From positions 62,001 to 126,000 of the forward strand of contig JAIEUA010000012.1 of NCBI GenBank assembly GCA_019744815.1: DNA of 64,000 bases, in the 5' to 3' direction. Every line of letters starts with the position of its first letter. The stretch's first letter is position 1. Shown here piece after piece: positions 11,283 to 19,457 of the stretch. Below the pieces are notes generated by a model. It saw only the letters and a list, made by a program, of their open reading frames with translations, ran no database searches and had not been told where the DNA came from. The translations under genes and the position numbers were made by a program. This stretch comes from Phycisphaerales bacterium (GTDB lineage: Bacteria; Planctomycetota; Phycisphaerae; Phycisphaerales; UBA1924).

Positions 11283-12662
11283 CGGCGGTTGGGTCTCGCG
11301 CTCGCGTTGTGCTGTGTGGCGGGACTGGTTGGCTGCACGTCGGCCTTCGACACCCATCGCCAGGATCTGCGTGCGGAGCACGATGCCGGGAACTACCAGC
11401 GTGCCGTCGCGATGCTCGACGAGCCCGAGGTGCAGGACGAGTACGGCGAGCGGAATCGGACTCTGTGGCTGCTCGACCGCGGGGCGGTGGCGCTGAAGCT
11501 TGGCGATTCGGACGCCGCGCTGCGTTCGCTCGAAGAGGCTGAGAAGCGGATCGACGCCCAGCGCGAGCTCCGGCCCGACGAGAGCGCGGCGCAGTGGGTG
11601 CTGAACGACACGGTTGTGCCGTATGTCGCCGCGCCGTACGAGGACGCGTACGTGAACGTGCTCAAGATGCTGGCGCGGCTGGAGCGCGGTGAGGTGGATG
11701 GCGGCGCGACGGTGGAGGCGCGGCGGCTGGCGAACAAGGCCAATCTGCTGCGGGATCAGTATCTGCAGGAAGCCAAGGCGCTCGAGAAGCAGGCGGGTGA
11801 TCGATATGCGGCTGCGGAGCGGGCAGGTGCCACGAAGAAGTTCACCACGCCGACCGGCGGCGAGTTTATTGGCAGTCCGCTGGGCGATTACCTGACCGCG
11901 ATCACGTTCATGAAGACGGGGGATCGCGAGTTTCAGCGGGTGGCGGGGCGGCGGTTGGTGCAGTCGATCGAAGCCGTGCCGCAGGTGTTTCCAAATGTGA
12001 ACAAGGACGCGTTCGCGGGGCTTGCGGAGATGAACCCGGACGCGGGGAATGTTCTAGTGGTCGGGCTTGCAGGGCGTGGTCCGTATCTGGTTCCTGAACG
12101 GGTGGGGCCGATCGCGGTGTACTCGGTGCCGGTGTACTTCGAGTTGCCCAAGATGCAGTTCCGCGACAGCGCGGTGCGCGGGGCGCGGATCGAGGTGCGC
12201 GAGGCGGGTGGCGCGGCACGTGAGGTCGGGCGTCTGGAACTGGTCGAGGACCTCGCGGCGGTGGCGGAAGAGAACTTCGCGCGGCAGCGGCCGCTGATCT
12301 ACCAGCGCACGCTGGTGCGGTACCTGGTCAAGGCCGCGGCGACCGTGGGGGCGAGCGAGGCGGTGGCGCAATCTCAGGACGGGCGCGATGGCACGCGCGA
12401 TCTGGTTCGCATCGTCGGCGGCTTGATTGGACTGGCGGTGCTGGGCGCGACGGAGCGTGCGGACCTGCGATCGTGGGAGTTCCTGCCGGGGCGTGCGTTC
12501 GTTGGGCTGGTGAAGCTTGAGCCGGGTGAGCACGAGGTGCGGGTGGTGTACCTCGCAAAGGGTGACGCGACGGTCGATGTCGGTGCCTGGCGGAAGGTGG
12601 TGGTCCCGCCCGGGGATGTGGCGTCGCAACTCGCGGCGGTCGTGGACTCCACCGTACGGTGA
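11274..12662 (+). CDS. COG3014-like lipoprotein
   Basis: A lipoprotein with signal LGLALALCCVAGLVGC and mature Cys followed by TSAFDTHRQDLRAEHDAGNY. The protein is rich in TPR-like helices and has a block ending PYEDAYVNVLKMLARLERG and a C-terminal WRKVVVPPGDVASQLA. It matches my memory of the COG3014 lipoprotein family, which in Gram-negative bacteria often sits beside lpoB; here an LpoB-like gene follows directly, which supports this. The open frame extends up to a GTG at 11202 but that would overlap the divergent MazG-like start; GTG 11274 or TTG 11289 fit the signal peptide better. Likely periplasmic, linked to peptidoglycan synthesis; function not shown. Confidence 0.75.
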   Translation: MPARRLGLALALCCVAGLVGCTSAFDTHRQDLRAEHDAGNYQRAVAMLDEPEVQDEYGERNRTLWLLDRGAVALKLGDSDAALRSLEEAEKRIDAQRELRPDESAAQWVLNDTVVPYVAAPYEDAYVNVLKMLARLERGEVDGGATVEARRLANKANLLRDQYLQEAKALEKQAGDRYAAAERAGATKKFTTPTGGEFIGSPLGDYLTAITFMKTGDREFQRVAGRRLVQSIEAVPQVFPNVNKDAFAGLAEMNPDAGNVLVVGLAGRGPYLVPERVGPIAVYSVPVYFELPKMQFRDSAVRGARIEVREAGGAAREVGRLELVEDLAAVAEENFARQRPLIYQRTLVRYLVKAAATVGASEAVAQSQDGRDGTRDLVRIVGGLIGLAVLGATERADLRSWEFLPGRAFVGLVKLEPGEHEVRVVYLAKGDATVDVGAWRKVVVPPGDVASQLAAVVDSTVR

Positions 12663-12812
12663 ATCGAAGTATCGCGGCGGCCGTTGGTTAGGCAGTCCCT
12701 TGAGCGATGGAGAACAGGTCGAACCGCTGGCAAGTTAGTGCGTATAAACTTCTGGAACGCGTGCGTCGGAGAGGCGTGGTGTCGCGCCGGTCTGACGCTG
12801 GAGAGAAACTCG

Positions 12813-13466
12813 ATGAACCTCAGCATGAGTCGGTCGGTTGGTGGGATCGTGGGTCGGATGGTCGGCGTCTCGTTGGTCGCTGTGTCGGCGGGCACTTCGC
12901 TCGTCGGTTGCGCGGGCGGCGGTGCGTACGGCAATTGGAACGTCAACAGGACCGACCCGCAGAAGACCGCTGACGTGGACTATCGGTGGCAGGACGACGA
13001 CGCGCGAGAGGCCTATCGCGGTCTGATCGCCGACTGCCTCGCACGCCCGTGGGTTGAGAACCACCGAGCCGAGAAGGGCGGGCAGCGCCCCGTCGTCTTC
13101 GTCGGCACGGTGCGCAACGAGACCGCCGATTACGTGGACACCAAGCTCGTGACCAAGCGGTTCGAGGAGGAGCTGATCAACTCCGGCCGCGTGCGTGTTG
13201 TGGCTGATCGCGATCAGCGCGGCGAGATTCGCGACGAGCGCCAGCAGGGCCAGGCGTGGAATCGCCCGGACACCGTGAAAAAGCAGGCCATGGAGCAGGG
13301 CGCGGACTACATCATGCTGGGCCGCGTTGCGGAGGTGAAGCAGGAGAGCAACGACCGGCGGACGATCGTGCAGTACTACCAGATCAATCTGGAACTGATC
13401 GACATCGAGAGCAACGAGAAGGTGTGGATCGGGACCAAGGAAATCAAGAAGGTGGCGCGGCGGTAA
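12813..13466 (+). CDS. LpoB-like penicillin-binding-protein activator lipoprotein
   Basis: The 217-residue product has a lipoprotein signal (VGVSLVAVSAGTSLVGC) and a C-terminal domain with VVFVGTVRNETADYVDTKL, RVRVVADRDQRGEIRDERQ, GADYIMLGRVAEVKQ and YQINLELIDIESNEKVW, the pattern of the LpoB/PF13036 family. In enterobacteria LpoB reaches through peptidoglycan to stimulate PBP1b; a similar role in wall growth is inferred here. ATG 12813 has a GGAGAG sequence seven bases upstream. It follows the COG3014-like lipoprotein and ends just before a strong terminator. Confidence 0.85.
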   Translation: MNLSMSRSVGGIVGRMVGVSLVAVSAGTSLVGCAGGGAYGNWNVNRTDPQKTADVDYRWQDDDAREAYRGLIADCLARPWVENHRAEKGGQRPVVFVGTVRNETADYVDTKLVTKRFEEELINSGRVRVVADRDQRGEIRDERQQGQAWNRPDTVKKQAMEQGADYIMLGRVAEVKQESNDRRTIVQYYQINLELIDIESNEKVWIGTKEIKKVARR

Positions 13467-13488
13467 CGCTGGTTGAAGTCTGAGAACG

Positions 13489-13519
13489 AAAAAGCCCGGC
13501 CGAGTTGGCCGGGCTTTTT
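13489..13519 (+). terminator. Rho-independent terminator after the LpoB-like gene
   Basis: Stem GCCCGGCC (13494-13501) and GGCCGGGC (13507-13514) with a GAGTT loop, preceded by A5 and followed by T5. The flanking A and T runs make it usable on both strands, so it may also stop transcription arriving from the minus-strand genes. Confidence 0.93.
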
Positions 13520-13535
13520 GTTTCGAGGGCGTTCG

Positions 13536-13565
13536 CACTGCCGAGCCCAAAGCGGCTCGGCAGTG
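13536..13565. repeat. Palindromic repeat of the TGGCACC family
   Basis: CACTGCCGAGCC (13536-13547) pairs with GGCTCGGCAGTG (13554-13565) and is followed by GCACCCG. It has the same layout as units 1 and 4 of the cluster at 379-615, with compensating changes in both arms, which shows that pairing rather than exact sequence is kept. Confidence 0.8.
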
Positions 13566-13579
13566 GCACCCGGGTGTGA

Positions 13580-14116
13580 TTACATGATCGAGGCGAGGCC
13601 GTAGCAGCGGCGCCAGGTGCTCAACTGGCCCATGTGCATCATGATGTGGCTGAGGAGCATGAAGGACAAGGCGGAGCCGACGGTGGGGAAGTTCTTCTGG
13701 TAGCGCTCGTCGGGCGTGGGCTTGTGCAGCACGCTGTCATCGACTTTGGCGAGGCGCTCGTACAGGCCGTCGTAGTTGCGGAAGAAGGTCTGGGTGATCT
13801 CGTCCATCTTGGGATAGATGGTGCCTTCGGGGTCGTCCTTGCATTCGACGCCGGCTTTGAAGAGATCGGTGTAGTGGGCGGGGGCGGCGATGTCGGCGCC
13901 GTCGATGCCGATGAGGGAGGCGATGCGGGTGGGGTACAGGGAGAGGTGGCCGAAGATGAAGGCGCCGTGGTTGCAATCGACGATGTGTGTGCCGTTCTTG
14001 GTTTCGAAGCGGGGCTTGCGGGCGAAGATGGCGGGGGTGACGCCCTTGAGGGATCCCTCGGCGAAGCCGCGGCCGCGTTTGGAGGCGATGATGATCTGAT
14101 CGATGAACTGGCCCAT
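13580..14116 (-). CDS. DinB-superfamily protein
   Basis: A 178-residue protein with a four-helix-bundle pattern and the histidine-rich sites NHGAFIFGHL and LLSHIMMHMGQLSTWRR, which match the metal triad of the DinB/YfiT superfamily (metal-dependent enzymes, several acting as thiol transferases). The start MGQFIDQIII is the only good ATG. The gene stands alone on the minus strand between the terminator and the E1-like gene. Substrate unknown. Confidence 0.75.
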   Translation of the reverse strand: MGQFIDQIIIASKRGRGFAEGSLKGVTPAIFARKPRFETKNGTHIVDCNHGAFIFGHLSLYPTRIASLIGIDGADIAAPAHYTDLFKAGVECKDDPEGTIYPKMDEITQTFFRNYDGLYERLAKVDDSVLHKPTPDERYQKNFPTVGSALSFMLLSHIMMHMGQLSTWRRCYGLASIM

Positions 14117-14272
14117 AGGTGTGCTCCGTGACAGGTATGCGAATCCGTGAAGCGGGTTGGATGCGGTTGGGTGGGGGCGGTTACTGAGTGAGCGATCGGG
14201 TGCAGAGAGTGGGGGTTGGCGGGGCGTTTCAGAGCGGCGGGGCTAGAGCTCGCGCGGTCGGTGATGTGGGTA

Positions 14273-15346
14273 TCAACTGCCGACATAGCGGTCGTACAGG
14301 GCACGGGCTTCGGCTTCGGTCTCGATGCCGCGGATGATGGCGCGGGCGTCGGCGAAGACGGTGAGCTCGACACCTTCGCGGGGGTGCAGTCGCACAAAGA
14401 ACTCGTTGGCTTGAACCGGGCCGAGGCGGGCGAGTTGCGAGCCGAGGGCGGGGAGGGCGAGCGTGCGGGGTGCGGCGGAGTGGATCTGGAATGCGCCGCT
14501 GCCGCAGAGGCGGGCGGCGGGGCGGGTGCGGCTGCCGGAGAGAAACTCGAACTGCCGCTCCCCGCAGCACGGGCAGTGGGCGCGGGCGGCGGGTGCGTGA
14601 AGGTTGCCCAGGTCGATGGTTCGGAAGCGCGTGCTCGAGAGATCGAACTCGGTGAGCGACGGCAGAGGGCGGGAAGCAAGAGCTGCGGCATCTGCGGCGA
14701 GCACGCGGATGGCCTCGGCGGCTTGGAGCGACGCGGCGATCGCGACTGCGGGGCCGAGGACTCCGACGGTGTCGCAGGTTTCGACCTGAGCCGCGGCACC
14801 GGGCTCGGGGAAGACGCAGCGGAGGCAGGCCGAGCGACCGGGCAGGATGGTGAGCTGCATGCCGCGGGTGGCGATGACGCCGGCGTAGATCAATGGGACC
14901 GCGTGCTTCACAGCGAGATCGTTGAGCAGGTAGCGGGTGTCGAGGTTGTCGGTGCCGTCGAGCATGATGTTGGGGCGAAGAGCAGCGACGAGCGACTCGG
15001 CGTTCTCGGGAGTCACATCGGCGATGATGGCGTCGATGCCAATCGTCGAGTTGACACGGGCGAGCCGGTTGCGGGCGGCGACGGCCTTGGGGAGGGCGTC
15101 GTGCGCGTCCGCTTCGTCGAAGAGCGATTGGCGCTGCAGATTGGTGTGCTCGACGATGTCGCGGTCGACGATCGTGATGCGTCCAACGCCCGCACGGGCC
15201 AGTTGATCGAGCGCGGTGCAGCCCAGAGCGCCGGCTCCGACGACCAGCGCATGCGAAGCCATGATGCGACGCTGCCCTGCTTCTCCGATAGTGGGGAGAA
15301 TGAACTGGCGGGAGTAGCGAGCCAGGGATGGATCGGGGGCGGGCAC
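14273..15346 (-). CDS. E1-like ThiF/MoeB/HesA-family activating enzyme
   Basis: Adenylates the C-terminal glycine of a ubiquitin-like sulfur-carrier protein (ThiS/MoaD type) for thiamine, molybdopterin or related cofactor synthesis. The N-terminus RYSRQFILPTIGEAGQRR and the nucleotide loop VVGAGALGCTALDQLARAG are family hallmarks, with DNLDTRYLLND and two CxxC pairs (SACLRCVFP and HCPCCG) for zinc. The candidate active-site cysteine is in VETCDTVGVLGP. A GTG at 15346 gives MPAPDPSLARYSR; no ATG is close. The product is 357 residues, with a C-terminal domain in the place taken by rhodanese in some relatives. It follows the phosphoesterase gene closely (8-base gap), so they probably share a transcript. 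No carrier gene is nearby. Confidence 0.85.
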   Translation of the reverse strand: MPAPDPSLARYSRQFILPTIGEAGQRRIMASHALVVGAGALGCTALDQLARAGVGRITIVDRDIVEHTNLQRQSLFDEADAHDALPKAVAARNRLARVNSTIGIDAIIADVTPENAESLVAALRPNIMLDGTDNLDTRYLLNDLAVKHAVPLIYAGVIATRGMQLTILPGRSACLRCVFPEPGAAAQVETCDTVGVLGPAVAIAASLQAAEAIRVLAADAAALASRPLPSLTEFDLSSTRFRTIDLGNLHAPAARAHCPCCGERQFEFLSGSRTRPAARLCGSGAFQIHSAAPRTLALPALGSQLARLGPVQANEFFVRLHPREGVELTVFADARAIIRGIETEAEARALYDRYVGS

Positions 15347-15354
15347 GGATGACT

Positions 15355-16653
15355 TTACGAGGTTCTCGGCTCTTTGGCGGCGACGGGCTGTGGAGCGTCG
15401 CGGATCAGCGTGACCTCGACAATCTCCGGAGGAACAAGGAAGCGGATGGGCACGAGCGACATGCCGACGCCTCGGGTAATGAGCACCGGGCACGCGGGTC
15501 CTTGGACCAGTCCGACAGCGTACTTCTCCCCGTAGCTGGAGACCAACCCGGCGCCGGTTCCGAGTCCGGGGATGCGGACCTGTCCGCCGTGGGTGTGACC
15601 GCTGAGCATGAGGTCGATGCGGGGCGAGCCGCGGCGCGTGACTGAAGGATGCTCAGCGGTGTCGGGGTTGTGCGCGAGCACGATGCGGGGCATGGAGGGC
15701 GGCACGCCGTGGAGCGCGGTGTCGGGGTCGACGACGTGCTGGCGAAGGTCGCCAAGGCCTGCGATGCAGAGGGCGTCGTGAGACGGCGTGTCGAGCAGGG
15801 TGATAGCGGCCGGGGAGCGAGTCACAAAGAGTCGGTCGTTATCGATCACTCGGATGCCCACGGATTGCATGAGTGAGCCCATTCCGCGGCCGTCGTTGAA
15901 CCAGTCGTGGTTGCCGCGGACGGCGACGGTGGGGATGCCCCAGCGAACGAGGCAGGCGAGTTGTTGAGCCGCGGGCTCGAGCCACTCGAGGCCGCAGTGC
16001 ACGTAGTCCCCGGTGAGAACGAAGACATCGGGCTTGAGAGCAATCGCGCGGTCGAGGGCCCGCTGAATGAAGTCTCGAGGGACGCGCAGGCCGAGGTGGG
16101 TGTCGCTGATCTGGACGAGACGGAGGCCGTTGAGCGAGGGAGGGAGGTCCCGGATCGGAATGGTGTAGCGGGCGAGGTCCAGCGACAGCGGCTGGCGACA
16201 CGCGGCGTCGACCAAGGTGCCGCCGACGAGCGCCGGGCAGCCGACGGACAGTGTGTTCGTGAGAAAGCGACGACGTGAGCGGAGCGTGGGCGAGTCGGAT
16301 GCGAATGCAGGCTTCCAGAGGAGTTCACGTCGCAGGGCTCGCAACCACAGGCCGAGGACGCACAGAATGGCGATCCCCGCGTCGCACGCGATCGCGGAGG
16401 CGACAAGATCGGCCTCGCCCCACGAGCGGAGCATGAGGCGGGCGATGAGCCAGCCGGGCGCGGTGAGGATGTGCATCAGATTGCCGAGAGGCTTGAGGAG
16501 CCAGCCAAGGGGTTCGAGACGGAGGACGTACGGGCCGTGGGTCCATAGCGCCGCGTGCAAGCCGAATGCGATTGGAGTCAGGGCGAGAAACACGAGCGCG
16601 GCGATGGCGGCCGCTCTGGGGAGCGGGCGCGTGCGCCTTTGTGAATCGGGCAT
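15355..16653 (-). CDS. Membrane metallophosphoesterase
   Basis: Four hydrophobic segments in the first ~125 residues (for example AAAIAALVFLALTPIAFGL) precede a twin-arginine-like patch (SRRRFLTN) and a calcineurin-like phosphoesterase domain. The metal-ligand motifs are all present in order: QISDTHLG, VLTGDYVHCG, VRGNHDWF and LSGHTHGGQ. This organisation resembles YkuE/YaeI-type membrane phosphoesterases. The start MPDSQRRTRPLP at 16653 precedes the first helix. Substrate (lipid or nucleotide) not determined. Confidence 0.88.
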   Translation of the reverse strand: MPDSQRRTRPLPRAAAIAALVFLALTPIAFGLHAALWTHGPYVLRLEPLGWLLKPLGNLMHILTAPGWLIARLMLRSWGEADLVASAIACDAGIAILCVLGLWLRALRRELLWKPAFASDSPTLRSRRRFLTNTLSVGCPALVGGTLVDAACRQPLSLDLARYTIPIRDLPPSLNGLRLVQISDTHLGLRVPRDFIQRALDRAIALKPDVFVLTGDYVHCGLEWLEPAAQQLACLVRWGIPTVAVRGNHDWFNDGRGMGSLMQSVGIRVIDNDRLFVTRSPAAITLLDTPSHDALCIAGLGDLRQHVVDPDTALHGVPPSMPRIVLAHNPDTAEHPSVTRRGSPRIDLMLSGHTHGGQVRIPGLGTGAGLVSSYGEKYAVGLVQGPACPVLITRGVGMSLVPIRFLVPPEIVEVTLIRDAPQPVAAKEPRTS

Positions 16654-16703
16654 GGAGCGACTACGTCGCTAAGGGAGGAGTCGTTCGGGGCTGGAATGAA
16701 AAA

Positions 16704-16723
16704 CCTCTCGCTGACGCGAGAGG
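16704..16723. repeat. CCTCTCGC hairpin, intergenic
   Basis: CCTCTCGC (16704-16711) and GCGAGAGG (16716-16723) with a TGAC loop, in the spacer between frr and the phosphoesterase. A near-identical hairpin lies at 47568-47587. There is no T run, so a terminator role is uncertain. Confidence 0.65.
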
Positions 16724-16774
16724 CTCTATCGAACGGGGCACTCTTGAAAACCCTTCGGGCGGGTTGAGCGACGG

Positions 16775-17344
16775 TCAGACGGTCTGGATTTCCTTGGTCT
16801 TTTCTTCCACCCGCTTGTCGATCTCGTCCTCGAACTTCTTGAGGAGCTTCTGGATCTCTTCCTTCAGGGTTTCGATCTCGTCCTCGGGGAACTGAGTTCC
16901 GGCCTGCTTGGAGAGGGCTTCGGCGTGCTTGTTGGCGTCGCGGCGGACGTTGCGCAGAGCGGTCTTCTGCTCCTCGCCCATCTTCTTGCATTTGTCGGAG
17001 AGCTGCTTGCGCCGGTCCTGAGACAGGGACGGAATCGAGAGCCGGAGCTGCTTGGCTTCCACCTGCGGATTGAGGCCCAGCCCAGCAGACTCGATGGCCT
17101 GCTTGATCGCGCTCACCGCGGTGGCATCGAAGGGCTTGATGAGGAGCTGGCTGGGCTCGGGAACGCTGATCGACGCGAGGCTCTTGAGGTCGGTCATCGA
17201 GCCGTAGTAGTCGACCTTCACGAATTCGACCATGGCGGGGCTGGCGCGGCCGGTGCGGATGCCGCGCATTTCGCTCTTGAGGTACTCAAGGGCCTTGGTC
17301 ATGGTCTCTTCGGCTTCGAGGAGAATGGTGTCGGGGTCGCTCAT
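16775..17344 (-). CDS. frr: Ribosome recycling factor
   Basis: Releases the post-termination ribosome from mRNA together with EF-G. The 189-residue product matches RRF along its length: EMRGIRTGRASPAMVEFV, VDYYGSMTDLKSLASISVPE, KQAIESAGLGLNPQ, ALRNVRRDANKH and the coiled-coil C-terminus. Start MSDPDTILLEAEETM. It lies downstream of pyrH on the same strand, the common pyrH-frr order in bacteria; tsf and rpsB are not in the window upstream. Confidence 0.97.
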   Translation of the reverse strand: MSDPDTILLEAEETMTKALEYLKSEMRGIRTGRASPAMVEFVKVDYYGSMTDLKSLASISVPEPSQLLIKPFDATAVSAIKQAIESAGLGLNPQVEAKQLRLSIPSLSQDRRKQLSDKCKKMGEEQKTALRNVRRDANKHAEALSKQAGTQFPEDEIETLKEEIQKLLKKFEDEIDKRVEEKTKEIQTV

Positions 17345-17422
17345 AGTGGGGTGTCCGGAGAGTGCAGAATCTTGAGAGCAAGAACGTTTGATAGTAGGTG
17401 AACGCGAACTGAAGGTCGCGGT

Positions 17423-18202
17423 TCAATCAACAGTGACAAGGGTTCCGACATCCTCGCCCTTGATGACGCGGGCGATGTTGCCGTGCTTGTTGAAGTCGAA
17501 GACGAGCACGGGGATCTCGTGCTCCTGGCACATGGCCAACGCGGTCATGTCCATGACCTTGAGTCGTTTAGCGAGGGCTTCGGAGAAGGAGAGCGTCTCG
17601 TACCGGGTGGCTTTGGGGTCCTTCTTGGGGTCGGCGGTGTAGACGCCGTCGACCTTGGTGGCCTTGAGCAGGATCTCGCACTCGAGTTCGGTGGCGCGGA
17701 GGGCGGCGCATGTGTCGGTGGTGAAGAAGGGGTTGCCGGTGCCGGCGGCGAGGATGACGACGCGGCCCTTTTCCATGTGCCGCAGGGCACGGCTGCGGAT
17801 GAAGGGCTCGGCGACGGCGCGGATCTCGATCGCGGACATGACGCGGCACTCGACGCCGAGGTCCTTGAGCTTCTCTTTGAGCGCCAGCGCGTTCATGACG
17901 GTGCCGAGCATGCCCATGTGGTCCGCGGTGGCCTGGTGGATGTGGCCCGCGGCGGCGAGTTCGGCGCCGCGGATGATGTTGCCGCCGCCCACGACGATGG
18001 CGATCTGGGCGCCGAGCTTGGCGGCGTCGCGGACCTCGCTGGCGATGGAGTGGAGTTCCTTGGGGGCGATGCCGAAGCCGCCGGGGGAGCAGAAGGACTC
18101 GCCGCTGAGCTTGAGCAGGACACGCTTGAAGGGCTGACGGCTGCCTTTCGAGGCGGGGCGATTCGAGGGTCCTTTGCTCGGTCGGGCGGCTTTGACGGGC
18201 AT
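17423..18202 (-). CDS. pyrH: UMP kinase
   Basis: Phosphorylates UMP to UDP with ATP in pyrimidine nucleotide synthesis. Motifs of the amino-acid-kinase fold: VLLKLSGESF, IAIVVGGGNIIRGAE, HMGMLGTVMNALAL, ILAAGTGNPFFTTDT and LLKATKVDGVYTADPKKDP. The protein has a basic ~25-residue leader from ATG 18202 (MPVKAARPSKGP) not found in most PyrH proteins; a further upstream ATG at 18247 is possible but not conserved. Next gene is frr. Confidence 0.96.
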   Translation of the reverse strand: MPVKAARPSKGPSNRPASKGSRQPFKRVLLKLSGESFCSPGGFGIAPKELHSIASEVRDAAKLGAQIAIVVGGGNIIRGAELAAAGHIHQATADHMGMLGTVMNALALKEKLKDLGVECRVMSAIEIRAVAEPFIRSRALRHMEKGRVVILAAGTGNPFFTTDTCAALRATELECEILLKATKVDGVYTADPKKDPKATRYETLSFSEALAKRLKVMDMTALAMCQEHEIPVLVFDFNKHGNIARVIKGEDVGTLVTVD

Positions 18203-18455
18203 GCAGGGCTCCGGGCGGATGGGGTTCGCAGTTGGCCTGCAGAACACAGGCGGCGGATTGAAACATCGTGGACCGCCGGGGTCAACCCGCGAAGGTCATC
18301 CTGTGCGTTGATCGGCTGAGCAAAAGCGGCGGAATTGGCCCCTCAGCCTCGATTTGTCCGCAACCTTGGACGTGGGAACGCGAAAACTCCCTGGCCGGGA
18401 CAATCGGGCGGGACGGGCTTCGGCATTGCCACCTGGAGTCCCGACGTTTGCCATA

Positions 18456-19457
18456 ATGGAACCGATGGAAGCAGAGCGCACACCTCAGCACGGACAGGAT
18501 GTCCGATCGACCGGCACAGCGGGTTCGGGTGGTGTCGCTTCCGCCACTCTGGTGTTGAAGGTTGCCCGGTACGCGCTGCTGATTGGGCTGGCGATCTCGC
18601 TTCTCATCCATGGTCTCGGGCTTGTTGTGTCCAGCCGCGTGATGTACGCGATCGGAGGGCGGGGCGGCGAGGTCGCGGACGACCGTCCCAGCCTGGCGCT
18701 CACTCGCGGGCCGGAGCTGGCGGACCTGCTCGCCGGGTCGATCGAGGTATCCAGTCCGGCGTCGGGTGATCTTTCGGCAACACCGGCTCAGGCGAGCGTG
18801 GAGCAGCCGCTGGACGCGATGCGCGATCCGGCGTTGGAGTCCAGCTCGGATTCGACGACTTCGGGGACGCTCTCGGGAGCGGGTGATGTGGGTGGAGGCG
18901 AGGGCCTCAGCGACGGACTCGGCGGGGGAGGCGGCGGGGGCGGGGGGGCGTCGTTCTTCGGTGTCGAGGCGCAGGGGTCGCGGTTCGTCTTCATCGTCGA
19001 CGTCTCGGGATCCATGAGTGTCGGGGGCAAGATCGAGGCGCTGCGGGCCCAGCTCGCACGATCGGTGCAGAATCTGGTCGAGACCTCGTCGTTCATGGTG
19101 TACACGTTCTCCGACGATGCCGCGCCGCTCGGGAATTCGAAGGACTGGGTGTCCGCGATCGATGAACGCAAGCGATGGGCTCGCCGCATCATCGCGGCGA
19201 TTCCGGCCCAGGGCGGCACCAACCCGATCAACGCGTTCCGCTCCGCCTTCAAGCTTCGCCCCAAACCCGACGCGGTGTACTTCATGACCGATGGCGAGTT
19301 TGACCCGAATGTCGCCGACGAGGTGGCGAGGTTGAACACAGGGCGATCACCGATCCATTGCATCGCGTTCGCGACCCGGGAGTCGGAGCCGGTGATGAAG
19401 CGGATCGCGAGCCAGTCCAAGGGGACGTACACGTTCGTGCCGGGGGTGCCGCAATGA
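18456..19457 (+). CDS. Membrane-anchored von Willebrand factor A domain protein (first gene of an eight-gene operon)
   Basis: A single membrane helix (ARYALLIGLAISLLIHGLGL, about residues 39-58) is followed by a disordered linker containing a nine-glycine run, then a VWA domain. The metal-ion-dependent adhesion site is complete: DVSGS (about residues 182-186), the threonine in AQGGTNPINAF and the aspartate in YFMTDGEFD. VWA domains bind protein ligands through the metal. The topology places the domain outside the cytoplasm. Its stop overlaps the next ATG (ATGA at 19454), so translation is likely coupled to the following ExbB/ExbD-type genes. ATG 18465 is an alternative start. Confidence 0.88.
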   Translation: MEPMEAERTPQHGQDVRSTGTAGSGGVASATLVLKVARYALLIGLAISLLIHGLGLVVSSRVMYAIGGRGGEVADDRPSLALTRGPELADLLAGSIEVSSPASGDLSATPAQASVEQPLDAMRDPALESSSDSTTSGTLSGAGDVGGGEGLSDGLGGGGGGGGGASFFGVEAQGSRFVFIVDVSGSMSVGGKIEALRAQLARSVQNLVETSSFMVYTFSDDAAPLGNSKDWVSAIDERKRWARRIIAAIPAQGGTNPINAFRSAFKLRPKPDAVYFMTDGEFDPNVADEVARLNTGRSPIHCIAFATRESEPVMKRIASQSKGTYTFVPGVPQ

